DNA of 64,000 bases from Sphaerulina vaccinii (GCA_022570795.1 JAKUDP010000004.1:1178001-1242000); one strand, 5' to 3'; shown: positions 1 to 11,124, counted from the stretch's first letter. Translations and numbers: made by a program. Notes: generated from the sequence alone by a model not told the origin.

Positions 1-317
1 GCGAACTTCAAGAAGTGAAGCGAGTTTGAGTTTTGTAGCGCCTTTCCTTCGCTTGAGGAAGGTATTTGCTCTATTTTCGACTTCGCTTTGCACTTGCTAT
101 TGTCCAAATAACATGGCTCTTGCCAGGAGAAGAGTCCTGCCTCGCCTCAAATCATGCTCCTATTACCATTACACAGTAAATCTTTATGTCATCTCATCAT
201 CATTCGTACAGCTTTGTCCGCCCTTTTCAGGTCTTGTTCTGACTTCTCCCTCCGTTTTTGCATCGAGGCACCTCATATTCACACAACACAATGGCGACCG
301 AGGGCAGGCCTGGGTAG

Positions 318-686
318 CTACTGAGGAGCGCCGAAGTATGGTGTATCGTACAGCTTATGTTTCTTCTCGCAGATGAGCAGCGGCACAAGTGGCTCGATGA
401 AATCGTACGCTCTCGCATTTTCGAAGAAGTGGCGATCATCCTCCATCCTGTCAGCAAGCGGCGTAGCAGTCGGCTCTCGGAGAGATATGCATACCATCTG
501 CTGTTGTGCTGCTTGGTTCTTGTGCTGGCGCTTGAACCACTTGAACCATTCCCTGCCGGCCTCGCCACTGAAGAGATCGCGGAATGCCGGCTTATCTTCA
601 CGAACTTCGGACACTGTCACGACTGTCGTCTTCTTGTTCTTCTTTTGCTGCTTCTTGGCTGGCTTGGGTAGCATCGAAAAGTCCAT
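318..686 (-). CDS. hypothetical small basic protein
   Basis: An open frame of 122 codons begins at the ATG at 686. The N-terminal 25 residues are rich in Lys and Gln (PAKKQQKKNKKTT), followed by a mixed, partly acidic body containing Trp-rich WFKWFKRQ. I do not recognise a domain. The frame is the longest in this stretch and its composition is protein-like, but overlapping frames exist on both strands and an unseen intron could change either end. It could be a genuine small nucleolar or nuclear protein, judging only from the Lys tract, or a chance frame. No neighbour within 400 bases helps to assign a role. Confidence 0.4.
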   Translation of the reverse strand: MDFSMLPKPAKKQQKKNKKTTVVTVSEVREDKPAFRDLFSGEAGREWFKWFKRQHKNQAAQQQMVCISLREPTATPLADRMEDDRHFFENARAYDFIEPLVPLLICEKKHKLYDTPYFGAPQ

Positions 687-1131
687 TTTGTATCAGGCAG
701 GTTGTACAAACATTAACTATTGCGAAAAGTAGAAGTACTGGATTTAGCCCTTCGGCGAGGCCTGGTGTGCGCGATGTGAGATGGAAGTATGAGGGTCATG
801 CGTGGAAACGCACAGCTCTTATACATACAACGACAAAGCCGCAGTCGGCGGACCTTATCATGCGATGCCACATCGTGAAGGCCGAACGCGACAACGAAGG
901 AGGAATCTGTTGAATTACCTGACCTTTCGGCAAGAAAGGCATGCAGCAGAGCTTTTAGCACCAGGTCGAGATCGGTCGTTCGTCCCGACAAGAAGGAAGC
1001 GAAAGGAAAAGCCGGCCGAAGACCCACTGAAAAGTGGTTCCAGCGAACACCTGATGGTGCTATATCGGTCGTTTGTGGGACTGGTTGACAAGTAAACATT
1101 AGTTGGAGAAGTGTTCTCGGAAAGTCGCTAT
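687..1131. other. intergenic, no gene seen
   Basis: Only short overlapping frames are present and none has domain-like composition. This is probably the shared 3' flank of the kinase-like gene and the 5' flank of the small protein. Confidence 0.4.
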
Positions 1132-2334
1132 CTACAGCTTCGACTGGCTACTCAGCTTGTTCTTTGCTTCAATCATCTTCTTGTACGCCATCTCCGCGAA
1201 TGGTACACGCTCTTCTGCGTACTCTTTCGCCGAAGCAGAACTAGCCTGCCGGGCTGCATATCGCGCTGCAATGCCCTGGAAGATAATAGAGTCTCTAAAA
1301 AGTGCAAACGCCGTTGCCCAAGCGAGGTCCTGCTGCGAAATGTCAAAGCCAGAATCTTGTCCATACCAATCGATGCATTGCGCGTACGTGGGCAGACCAG
1401 GCCAGTCCTTGCTTGTGCTTTTCGGATCTGAGGGATCGAGGAAGGCTTCATCTGCATGCTTTCGTGGCCATGAAGGGGTAGCATTCGAGATTGTCCAGCC
1501 TGACATCAGATTGCACAGATCAGCCAAAGGGTGCCCGATAGTGACCATTTCCCAGTCCAAGATGCCAATGACTCGTGGCTCAGTCTTGTGGAACACCAGG
1601 TTATCGATCTTGAAGTCTCCGTGGAACAGCACACCACGATCGAATGGCTGGCTTTGCTCTCGACCAAAGAACTCCAGGAACTCATCAAAATGAGGCAATT
1701 GTCCGACTTCCTCGCCTGTTTCTTTATCCTTCGATTCTGCCTGCGACTGAGCCAGGCCCTTAAATGTCCTGATCTGCCTCTTGTAGAAACCATTGGGCTT
1801 GCCAAAGTTCTCCAGCCCAATGTCTTTAGGATTTATGCGATGCAGCTTCGCAAGTGTTCGTACTGCATCTCGCCACATCAGCGCCCTATCTTTCCCATTC
1901 ACGCCCTCAATCGCGGCATTCTTCAGAAATCGACCATCTAGGAAGCTCATCACATAGAAAGGTGTGCCAATCACGCTATCATCTTCGCATAGTGCGTATG
2001 CTTTCGGTACAGGAACGTCGGTGTCCTGCAAGGCTGCGATGACCTTGTACTCTCGATCGACTCGGTGTGCAGTTCTACTTAAAATCTTCCCCGGAGGCTT
2101 CTTGCGAAGGACATATCGTTTGCTGTCGGAGTCTGTGATAAGGTATGTTGGATTCGACTGTCCAAATCCGAACTGCGATAATCATCAGTTCCGGATCGCT
2201 TCTACCAGCTCGTATCGCCAGCGTCTTGTGCATACCTGCTTCAAATCGACAGGACTCTTGATCTCGGGCACATGCTTGTTCAAGTATCTCTCTAATGCTG
2301 CCTCGTCAATGGGTTGCCGCACTGCACCTGCCAT
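1132..2334 (-). CDS. ACAD10/11-type phosphotransferase (APH-fold kinase)
   Basis: Two exons (2334-2236 and 2172-1132) joined over a 63-bp intron encode 379 residues. The N-terminal exon starts MAGAVRQPIDE, the pattern seen at the start of ACAD10/11-like kinases. Exon 2 opens with the nucleotide-loop motif GFGQSNPTY; the catalytic loop HGDFKIDN lies near residue 217 and the metal-binding ILDWEM near residue 239. This is the aminoglycoside-phosphotransferase-fold subfamily that in animals forms the N-terminal part of ACAD10 and ACAD11, where it phosphorylates 4-hydroxyacyl-CoA before dehydrogenase-linked removal. A matching acyl-CoA dehydrogenase lies about 10 kb away (12043-13401). The substrate here is inferred from the family. 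All key motifs are present and the splice phases agree. Confidence 0.88.
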
Positions 2335-2711
2335 GCTAGTTGCTGCCTGGGTTGTGTGTTATAACAGTAGTAGAGCTCGTGGAGTATCAGACGAGACTTG
2401 AAACCTACGATTAAAAGTACCTCTGGGCTAGCAATCGCTGCTTCTATGATGTTCTTGCTGCGAGCTGAGCTGGTGGAAGTTGTCGTGAGGCCGAGGTCAA
2501 CCAGATGGGATCGGCAATCTCCAATGTCCTGCGCGTCAACATGGTCTACCGTAGCCGCCCATATACAGATCTTTCCACATATCATTAACCAAGTCATCAA
2601 GCCATTTCGGAGTTGAGTTCACAAATTGAGTTGAGCAGCATGAATTTCGGACTATAGACTGATGATCTGACGACATCACTGAAAGCATAGTGCAGTCTCA
2701 TCCAGACATCG
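2335..2711. other. intergenic, no gene seen
   Basis: Holds the upstream region of the kinase-like gene and the 3' flank of the membrane-protein gene. No supported coding frame or repeat was noticed. Confidence 0.4.
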
Positions 2712-4346
2712 TCATGTGCGTTCGCTATATGGTCTGAGAAGCGGATCAATAGTCCTAGTCGAATTGCCGTCCAGATGACCCATAGGAAGAACTTCTTCAG
2801 ACACGATTGAAGTGTTCTTAGAGGCAGCAACTTCGAGAGCGGGCTGCAGTTTGATGCAACCCTCGCAGTAGTTATGCCTAGAGTCCAATTTAGGTAGGAC
2901 AAACGTAGTCATGCCCCATTGCAAGAGCGTCCAGCATGCGCTCAGAAATACCAGATCCGCAATCAGGACCGAGAAGAACAAATTAGCTCCAGCTTTCTGT
3001 TTCGGCACAGAGCACAGATATTGCGTGAAGATTGCGGTCGCATTGTTTGTACTGTTGAGTGGTGCTAGTGCTGGAGCATCATCTGCGAGATGATGTTCTA
3101 TAGTGCCAATGTTTGGGTTTGCGTTCGCCTCTACTGATGCAGCTAGAGCGAGGTCCGTGTCGTTCTGCGATGTAAGGTAACGAATACCTTTGTCGCTGAG
3201 GAGTCCATTGGCAGGTTGAACACGGAAATCCAGCAGCAGTAGCGAGTAGAATGATTTCCCGAATGCATCTACGGTTGTGCTGATGTTTGGCATGCTGTAG
3301 CGATCGTTGTGCTCTGCCCAGTCTCTGAGAGTGGTATTTCTGTCATCTGCTGAACCCATCCAACATAGGCCACCATAAGTTGTTGGAAAGCGTGCATTGG
3401 CAAGGAAGAAATCCAGGCTAGTATAGCCACTCTGATTCTGGTTTGGAGAAAGCACGGCATAACCGCTTCCCCATACTTCCTGCGACGGGCTATCAACCTC
3501 ACGGTGGCCAGGCGACGAGCGTCCCATGGCCGTGCTCAGCCTTTGTAGCCAAGAAGATGTAATCGGTACCAGATATCGTGCATAGCTGTTCAGACTGCCG
3601 AAGTTGAGAGTCGGAGTCGTCACCCTAGAACCAGTCAGACCAGTTGGGGGCTTGGCGAGGAAGTCGACTTCAACGACACCCGCATGTGTCGTCAGGCTAC
3701 ATGTGGTCGTTGCCTGGGCAGTAGTCGCGGACCAGGTCCAGTGATTTCGCGGAAGGGCAGTAGTATCTGTGCGCAAGAGGCTGATGTAGATTTCAGCGAC
3801 CCTACAATCCTCAAGGGCATAGTTTCGATACTCAATGCTGGACAGTGCTTTGGGGTCGCTCCTGTTCCGCATATCTCGGATGCTGGAGAGCGAGTAGACC
3901 AGACCTTGGTTTGTCGTCATGTAGGAGTCTCCGATTGACAGTACCGCAGACTGACATATGGCATCGCTGGTGCCCGCCCATGAGAAGGGCGCTTTCTGGA
4001 ACCATTCTTTACCTCTTTCTGTTGCATTGAGATTCGTGATGGTTCTCGATGATGGCTCGTAAGCATTGGCAGCCACAGCAACAAAGGTAAAGAGCACGGC
4101 CAGGATTACGAAGATGCCGCTTATGATGTAGTTGAATCTTCGTGAGGGGTAGGATCTAGCCAGTGTGTAGCCGAAGAGTGATGCGCTGGAAGAGCCATGC
4201 ATGGCATAGCGCTGTGCAAATCTTGTGAAGTCGGTATGTGGTTGTAATTGTGTGTCCAGGAGGCGAGGCCTGATACTCGACAGGCCGAAGGACGTGTGAA
4301 TGTATATTGTACTTACGAGTAAGGCTTTGACGATACCCTTGAGCAT
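2712..4346 (-). CDS. two-helix membrane protein with large external domain
   Basis: One open frame of 544 codons starts at 4346. A strongly hydrophobic helix (YIISGIFVILAVLFTFVAVA) lies around residues 73-95 and a second (VLIADLVFLSACWTLLQWG) near residues 460-480. Between them is a domain of about 360 residues with several N-glycosylation sequons (NLNATE, NISTT, NSTNNAT), so it is probably extracytoplasmic. The C-terminal tail of about 60 residues has several Cys and would be cytoplasmic. A perfect GTAAGT donor follows codon 10 and a phase-0 acceptor (GCACAG) gives a possible 105-bp intron (4316-4212) that also reads open, so the N-terminus may be 35 residues shorter. This is an uncharacterised fungal membrane-protein type; I assign no function. 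Confidence 0.7.
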   Translation of the reverse strand: MLKGIVKALLVSTIYIHTSFGLSSIRPRLLDTQLQPHTDFTRFAQRYAMHGSSSASLFGYTLARSYPSRRFNYIISGIFVILAVLFTFVAVAANAYEPSSRTITNLNATERGKEWFQKAPFSWAGTSDAICQSAVLSIGDSYMTTNQGLVYSLSSIRDMRNRSDPKALSSIEYRNYALEDCRVAEIYISLLRTDTTALPRNHWTWSATTAQATTTCSLTTHAGVVEVDFLAKPPTGLTGSRVTTPTLNFGSLNSYARYLVPITSSWLQRLSTAMGRSSPGHREVDSPSQEVWGSGYAVLSPNQNQSGYTSLDFFLANARFPTTYGGLCWMGSADDRNTTLRDWAEHNDRYSMPNISTTVDAFGKSFYSLLLLDFRVQPANGLLSDKGIRYLTSQNDTDLALAASVEANANPNIGTIEHHLADDAPALAPLNSTNNATAIFTQYLCSVPKQKAGANLFFSVLIADLVFLSACWTLLQWGMTTFVLPKLDSRHNYCEGCIKLQPALEVAASKNTSIVSEEVLPMGHLDGNSTRTIDPLLRPYSERT

Positions 4347-5107
4347 GCCTACCTATGTACTATGTACTCCCAACGGCCATAGCGGCGACTGAGCTGAGTG
4401 CTTGTAAAAGTTTTATTATGAGGCTGAGGTATAGCGTGGGGCGCTATCGCAAGCGTCTCTTGAGGTCCTTCATGGTGAAGACCAGCCGATATGTATCCGA
4501 CGAGCTGATCGGTACGGCCGTATGGGGAGTCCAATATCGTTGTTGTTCGTTGTCGTTGTTGGAAACAAGATGGAAAGAAGATCTACGGCGTGGCAGGTTG
4601 CAAGACTTGGCAACGTCTCAAGTTTTGATATGGCCTGCCGTAACAAACTCCCCCATGTCCACTGTCCACTTGTTCCGGTGGAGTTTTTGGGGCATACATA
4701 GGAGGTACACACTCACTCATGCCGGCAGCTCTCCTTCTACATGCATTTCATAACGACCTGATGGTGCCGAAGCGGCGAACTCTTCGAAAGCAGCACAATA
4801 TTGTTGTACAAGCAAAGCTCAAGAGTATGGAATGATCGAAGAGGGGCAAGCATACAAGCCGGAACACAAGGTGATTTTGAGATAGAAGTCTGGATCATGG
4901 CAGGCCGTTGAGAGTTGAGTCGGGCATGATGAAGTCGACCTAGCAAGAGTGGGAAGACTTTGACTCTGCTTCAATGTGAGACTTGAAGCGTGTATCGACA
5001 TGCTGTTGATTGCTATGGGTAGCGATCTAGAGTGGAAGTACTGAACTGAAAAGCCACTGCCTTGGGAATGGGAACACCACACTGTATGCTGAAAGGGAAA
5101 ACACCTC
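4347..5107. other. intergenic between membrane protein and transporter, no gene seen
   Basis: About 760 bases with only short frames on both strands. It holds the 5' flank of the membrane-protein gene and the 3' flank of the transporter relic. Confidence 0.4.
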
Positions 5108-6855
5108 TCAGGCATTGGCATACTCATCATGCTCGGCCTTTGGGTAGACTTTGATATTCTCAGCGTCGGTCGAAGGCAAAGCAACAATCTCGTCTGCGAA
5201 AGTTGAGGATTAGTATAAGAGCTCTCTTGGACACAATTGAGGGACTTACTCTTGAATTGCCTTGCTGGCACGCGGTCCCGGAACAGAGAGTGAATCTCTT
5301 CAAGCGATCTTCCAGCTGTCTCGGGCAACAAGAACCAGACCCAGGCCACTGCACCCAGGGTCAGAGCGCCATACAGGAACCCAATTCTTGGACCCAGATT
5401 CGCTGCATCAGCATTGAAGAGATATGGGAAGGTGAAGGTCACCAGCCAGTTGAAGAACCAGTTCGTGGCTGTGGACAACGACATCAATTGTCCTCTGTTC
5501 GGCCCAGTGCTGAGCTCAGAAGTCACAACCCAGACTGTAGGACCCCAGCCGATGTTGAAGACTACCAGGAAGAGGTAGACCATTGCGACGATGACCTTGG
5601 AAGCGCCGATCGACTTATTGCCCGAGACACCAATGCCACCCTCAACGAGCAGAGTTGCTGCAGTAAGGAGTCCGAATATCATCAGCATGGGTCTACGCCC
5701 GAACTTCTCGATGGAGTACTGAGAGATCCAGATCGCAGGCATGGCTACCAGGTATAACCCGAGCTGGATAAGGAACGGATTGTCGATGCCAATAGCGATG
5801 AAGAAGACGATGCCGTAGCCGGTCACGAAGTTGATGCCGGTTCCTTGTTGAAGTGCTGCCTGATGTTAGCAAATACCAAGTATTGCTGCATAGCTGAGCT
5901 ACTGACCTTGCAATGCGCATCCCAAGTATGCCTTTCTCTGTTCTGGACCTTCGGCGAATATGGAGCGCCATGAACCAGTCTTGTGCGCTTCGCCATCGCC
6001 GAAGACGACTTGAAGATCAGCGAGGTCATTCTCTGTCTTGGCCACATTCTGAGGGCCGTTGAGGCGCACCAGAGATCTGCGAGCATCTTCGATCTTTCCC
6101 TTTGACACCAGCCAAACTGGAGACTCTGGAGCGAACTATAGTAGGCCAGGCACAAGGATCAGAGGGAATACGAACTGGACTGCCATGGGAATGCGAAATG
6201 CGCCTGTGTCGGCACGGTCTTTCGTGCAGTAGTCGACAATCACTCCTAGGAGCAGACCTTGGCCCAAACAGAACTGGTACATGCTGACCAGAGCGCCTCG
6301 GAAGCGTGCTGGAGCGCAGTCGGCGACGTAGAGTGGAACGAAGCAGGAGATCAGGCCCACGGCGTAGCCTGTGCCATGTCAGTAAGTTGTGGATTTCAGA
6401 TGCTGGCATGGAGACATACCCAATACCAGACGGCCGACGATCAAGGACGCGATGTGTGTGGATGCGACCTGAATGATTGTGCCCACGATAACACAAGCAC
6501 TGGACACGAAGAGACCTCCACGTCTGCCAACCTTGTCTCCGATGAAGTATGCTGAGACGGCACCCACGAACTCGCCGGCATTGATGATGCTCGTCGTAAG
6601 AGATTGTTGTGACGCGGTCATGAAGTATTGGCCTTTCGTTGGATCCCACTCTCCGTACAGCTTCAAGAATGGCCGCATGGCAAGGATGCCTGTCAAGTAC
6701 AAGTTGTTAGCTGACACTCACTTTCTAGAAAGACGACTGTTACCTGAGTAGTACGAGCCATCGTAACCAAACTGGAATGCCGCCAATGTGGCGAAGGCAC
6801 AGATGAGTACTGCCCTCCAGGACATCTTCAAGTCCGACTTCCAATCGTTCGCCAT
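5108..6855 (-). pseudogene. MFS sugar transporter with an in-frame TAG
   Basis: Five exons (6855-6744, 6689-6420, 6368-5907, 5855-5250, 5193-5108) join in one frame of 512 codons. It has the sugar-porter signatures: GDKVGRR between helices 2 and 3, the LGRLVLGYAVG region, ESPVWL after helix 6, ALQQGTGINF in helix 7, EKFGRRPML between helices 8 and 9, and PETAGRSLEEI after helix 12; the C-terminus ends EHDEYANA. All introns are 51-56 bp with good sites. One codon in this otherwise perfect model is TAG, between VPGLL and FAPESPVWL at about 6134, at the end of helix 6. No intron of workable size removes it; a 36-bp GT-AG interval exists but would delete most of helix 6. Either a real nonsense mutation (a CAG or TGG codon hit by a transition) or a sequence error. 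It is divergent from the esterase relic at 7725, so the two may once have formed an uptake-and-hydrolysis pair. Confidence 0.85.
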
Positions 6856-7724
6856 GCTAGCCGCCTGGGGATATGTTTACTAGGATAAGTTGTATAAGCT
6901 GTCTTCGAGAGCCCCAAGAGATAGGGTCGCAGGGATGTCCAACTGGACTATATGTACCCCATAGTCGGATGCAGATCAGCACTTGCAGATCTCCATCGTT
7001 TGGCCAGACCGACCACGCGTGCCCATGGAACACAGCTACCGCTGCATGCTGCACGTTGCGAATAAAATCTATCGCGAGGTTAGGCCTCTCAGCGTAGCAC
7101 ATAGCCTCGGGTACGTTGATGTGAGCAAGCAAGGCAGAGAATCGCGGTACGCTCCCTATCTCCAGCATCGGACGAGAGTGAGGAGAGCAGTACCTGTGAG
7201 GAGAGCAGTACCTGTGACGACTGAGCCGCTACGCGACTAGATCCCAGGCGCTCGCACGTGGCGCAGTTGCTCATTCGAACTAGGTATACTTCTCCACTCC
7301 CTGCTGACAACGATTACACCCACGACCATGGATTCCTATGGCTCATCAGTAGTCATCTTCCACCTGAGCATTTGTGAGCTGTTCAATCAATTAAGCTTTC
7401 TCACGTGGAGAAAAGCTCCACAAAGCTGAACCAGATTCGACAAGCACGAAACGCCTCTCAATTAGGGCAGACGGATCTTACCTGCCGGTTCTATATACCG
7501 CATGCTAGAAGATGGCACGTCCTGTTTATTCAGCTTGAGCCCAGATGGACGTTACAGGGCGACAACTACGTGTAGCCGAGGACACTGCGAACCCGTCTTC
7601 TTTGCCGCGAGAGAAGGCTTAGACACGCTTGGTCACTCATCGTAGCATTACTTGACAGAGGTCGTATGGCGCTGAAGCTCGAAGTGTTGTCTGCAGCAGC
7701 CGCTTGTCCGTGTGATCGAACGCG
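6856..7724. other. divergent intergenic region with an 18-bp tandem duplication
   Basis: Separates the transporter and esterase relics. An exact 18-bp direct duplication starting GTGAGGAGAGCAG lies at 7178-7195 and 7196-7213. No gene is supported. Confidence 0.5.
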
Positions 7725-9600
7725 ATGGCATTTCCTAACGAAGCAACAGTCAATATCTTCAGCCAGACGATCGTAGGACGCAAGACATGCGACAGCCGCC
7801 TCGACGAGTTTCGTGGCATTCCATATGGCGATGTACCAGCTCGTTGGCAACACTCGACCCTCCGTAACAGACTCCCCGCTGACATCTTCGACGCTACCGG
7901 AATGGTCCTCGTTGCCCTCAGCCTGCAGAACCCAACAACACAGACCATTATCAAAGCCATCTCGACTTTCCCATCGATGTCGAGGAATCAGAGTTTCAAT
8001 GTCTGAACTTGCTTGTGGTGCGACCGAGTATCAGGAAATCTGCGGGCAATGATGCAGATCGCTTGCCAGTCTTCGTATGGATACATGGCGGAGCTTACAG
8101 CTTTGGAGCCAATACAGACGTGAGAGCAAAAGCCATCTGCGATTGTGACGAACCAGGCTAATGTCGTTCGCAGCCAATGTGGAGTCAGTCTCATCAATTG
8201 TACTCCCTGGGTTCTTATGCTGACTTCTTGAAGATCCCACTCGACTCGTCCTGAAATCAATCGAAATTGGTAGTCCAATCATCGCGATAGCGATCAACTA
8301 TCGTCTAAATGTCTTTGGCTTCGCAGCCTCGCCTGCTATCATCTCTGCACAGGACCCAGTTGTTGCGCTTCTTGGTTGCAATTTCGGACTTGGAGATCAG
8401 AGGATCGCCTTGGAGTGGATCCGCAAGAACATAGTGAGTAAGCCCAGTACTGTGAGCACGGAATGAGGCAGCGCAGCCACTGACTCCTGGCTTTTGCTAC
8501 AGGCCTACTTCGGTGGAGATCCAGACAGAATCACAATCGGCGGGCAGTCAGCAGGAGGCAGTTCATCGCATGCGCATGTCATCGAGGCAATGCAAGAGAA
8601 CGGACCAAGACTCTTCCGATCTGCCACCATTCAATCTGGTGCTGTGGGTACGCTGGGTCCAATACCACTACAAGAAGCAGCCGCAAATGTACACAGGCTA
8701 TGCGCGCATCTTGGCTCGAACATCAAAAGCCTTGCAAAGCTTCCTGCTTCCAGCTTACTATCAGCCGCGTCCGAGTTGAACATGCATGTCTTTCCTCTCG
8801 TCGAAGACGGCTTAACCATCAAGTCGGCCACAACAAGACGGTTCGCAGTGCATCTACAGAGGAACGGACAATGCCCTCTGGATGCTTCGGTTGGAGCAAG
8901 GCCTAGCCCAATGAGTGTATTGATCGGCGATGCAGAGGTAGAGGTAAGAGCGATTCGATCGCATCCACAGGTCCCCATACGCTGACCATCTCTCCAGGCA
9001 AGCATATGGCATGAACAAGTCAGCCAAGTCTACAGCTATGAGCAGGTCCAGAGAACGCTAGAAGTGCATCTATCGACCTCAGCAGTCGCATCCATCCTCC
9101 AAGCCTACCGCATCGAAGTCACAGATCCAATTGAGAGCATACGTGCCAAGATCAGCCTGCTTCTTACAGACATCGAGTTCGGCTTGCCAGTCCACCTCGC
9201 ACAACAAGAGATCGCAGCTTCAGGTGGAACCACATTACGATACCGGGTTCAATTTGGCAATCCTTGGCCTGGATTCAATCGCGGGATAGCACATCATTGC
9301 GTCGAGCTGATCTACTTGTTCGACTGCTTCCACACAGACATGAAAACAGCAGACCAGGCTGAGCGAGGACATTTGCAGCTCGTTGATACTGTCCAGCGCT
9401 TCTGGCTTGACTTCACCACTTGGGATCAGGAGCCGCATTATCAGGCGCAAGGTACCATCTTCACGAAAGACCGTTTGATCCGGGCAGGCGATGTGGTCGA
9501 CGAGAATCGACTACAACGTCTTCACGTGGTACAACAGCACTATGTGCCGCTGCGGGCTGTAGTGCGCCATATCCTTGGTATGACGGCCGCGGAGCGATGA
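7725..9600 (+). pseudogene. type-B carboxylesterase with one-base frameshift and a 10-nt exon
   Basis: Five exons (7725-8119, 8174-8183, 8234-8433, 8503-8943, 8998-9600) encode a carboxylesterase of 549 residues once one missing base is allowed for. Visible landmarks are EFRGIPYG, the CPQP segment, the oxyanion region WIHGGAYSFG, INYRLNVFGF, the nucleophile elbow GGQSAGG and the histidine region GIAHHCVELIYLF. At 7895-7904 the frame changes between IFDAT and NGPRCPQ; exon 1 is 395 nt, one short of the length needed to keep phase, consistent with loss of one C (ACCCGG to ACCGG). Exon 2 is a 10-nt micro-exon encoding PMW plus one base, required to give PMWNPTRLVLKS. All other junctions keep phase. 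The nucleophile and His lie beyond the frameshift, so no active enzyme is expected unless the base is a sequencing error. Confidence 0.85.
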
Positions 9601-9799
9601 ACGACAGAGCGTTGAGTCTGAATCTTGCTGCAGCAAGTACGTCTGGTCGGTGTTTCGTGCGTGGGTATCAACGAGGTTCCGATACTGGCTCGCCATCTTC
9701 GCTCGCTAACCAAGTAACAGGTTCAGCTTGCTTAGTCTGTCGTGGACGATACTAGGCGTGTAGATGCTGGTGACGACCATTTGCTTGGCCCTCAGCTGA

Positions 9800-9806
9800 T
9801 ATAAAA
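9800..9806 (+). promoter_or_regulatory. TATA box candidate upstream of HET-like gene
   Basis: TATAAAA occurs 163 bases before the ATG at 9969, a plausible distance for a fungal TATA element with a 5' UTR of about 130 bases. Confidence 0.4.
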
Positions 9807-9968
9807 CGCCGAGACGCTTGCGGCCACAAACATTGCACATCTACCCCACTTCACTTCACCTAGGTGTACTGCGACCCCTATAATAATGTCGAGAAGGTCA
9901 GGTCGATCAGCTCACTACGTTAGCAGCTCTCGTTGCCACTCGCTTCGAAACAAGGCCAGAATCTCAAA

Positions 9969-11090
9969 ATGTGCTTCGGTATTCCGAAAGACGCACCTAC
10001 ATGTGAATATAATCCGATTCCAAGTATGCCGACCATCAGGCTATTGACAATCAAGCCGATACAATCAAAGTTCGATCAAATTACTAGTCATATGACCAAT
10101 CACTCCTTCCTCGAGCAGGCGCACTGGGACTACGACGTCCTCACAATGCCCTCGGAAATGACAGGGAAATGGTCTAATGGCGTCCTCGTCACCGATCTCG
10201 TTGGCCATTCTTCAGTGAATGGTCTTGTTAACATACCTAGAGATATCGACCAAGCCATCGGGTTTCTACAACGTGAGGTCATCGGGGCACAAGGTCGAAA
10301 GCTCTGGATCCGATCGGCGTGCATAGATCACGATGACGCCTTTGAGGCCATCTACTACGAGGGATCGTATCTATTGTCCGTGTACGCTCGAGCAACGAAC
10401 GTGTATATCTGGATCGGAGGCTCCAGCAAAGACATCGTAGTAGCGATGGACTGGATAGAAACAGCAGCCGCTGAAATCAAGCAACACGACCAGCCTTCCG
10501 CCATCAACGAAGCTGGGCCACGCACGCCGTGGTATACGAACACAACTCATCGTGTCGCCCTGGACAAGCGTCACGATGCTGCTTTAACCACTTTCTTCTC
10601 TCGTCCGGTATTCACCGATCCCAAGATCTGGACACAGGCACACGCTGCGTTGGTCAAGGACGTGTCTGTAGAGCTAATATACGAAAGGGGACAACTTAGT
10701 GGCAGTGAGGCATATATGCTATGCCACTACTTCATGCACCTCAAACCTAATGGCATGTCAAATGGTCTCACTGCCATCATGACGAAGATCAGAGCAGCGG
10801 AGGCTCAAGGCCTGGCAATGGCGGCCGAGATACCTCAGACTATACCAGATGGCAGTATATATCGCACTAGGGCTCCTGCCATGGCACATCGCATAGTACA
10901 AGAAGTGCATCAGATTGAGCCTACCGAGAGAGAGATCTACGGCCTCAGCCATAGAGTGCTGAAACGTGGTCATGGGCGAAAGGCACCGATTGCCAGTACA
11001 CAGAGGTATCGAGAACGTGCTGTGGATACAAGTGGCAGATTCAGTCCGGATTCGAGTATCAGGGATCTGGGTTATCTCCTTGAGAATTGA
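9969..11090 (+). CDS. degenerate HET-domain (heterokaryon-incompatibility-like) protein
   Basis: A single-exon frame of 373 residues starting at the ATG at 9969 (MCFGIPKDAP). Residues about 95-165 resemble the central HET domain: LWIRSACIDHDDAFE corresponds to the usual LWIDAICINQDD block, followed by GSYLLSVYARATNVYIWIGG, matching the M..IY..A..V.VWLG block. The usual LSYxWG block is not evident, the Asp after LWI is Arg, and the CINQ block reads CIDH, so it is a diverged member. HET proteins act in allorecognition and cell death in filamentous ascomycetes; the family is often expanded and degenerate. The C-terminal 100 residues are basic and probably disordered. The frame is fully open. Whether it retains activity is unknown. 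Confidence 0.65.
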   Translation: MCFGIPKDAPTCEYNPIPSMPTIRLLTIKPIQSKFDQITSHMTNHSFLEQAHWDYDVLTMPSEMTGKWSNGVLVTDLVGHSSVNGLVNIPRDIDQAIGFLQREVIGAQGRKLWIRSACIDHDDAFEAIYYEGSYLLSVYARATNVYIWIGGSSKDIVVAMDWIETAAAEIKQHDQPSAINEAGPRTPWYTNTTHRVALDKRHDAALTTFFSRPVFTDPKIWTQAHAALVKDVSVELIYERGQLSGSEAYMLCHYFMHLKPNGMSNGLTAIMTKIRAAEAQGLAMAAEIPQTIPDGSIYRTRAPAMAHRIVQEVHQIEPTEREIYGLSHRVLKRGHGRKAPIASTQRYRERAVDTSGRFSPDSSIRDLGYLLEN

Positions 11091-11124
11091 AAGTAGCCAG
11101 CTTGGATAGCGCGATGACAATGCG

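Noticed and set aside
6097..6136. A short intron removing the transporter TAG
   Set aside because: The only GT-AG interval is 36 bp and would delete most of helix 6; all other introns here are 45 bp or more.
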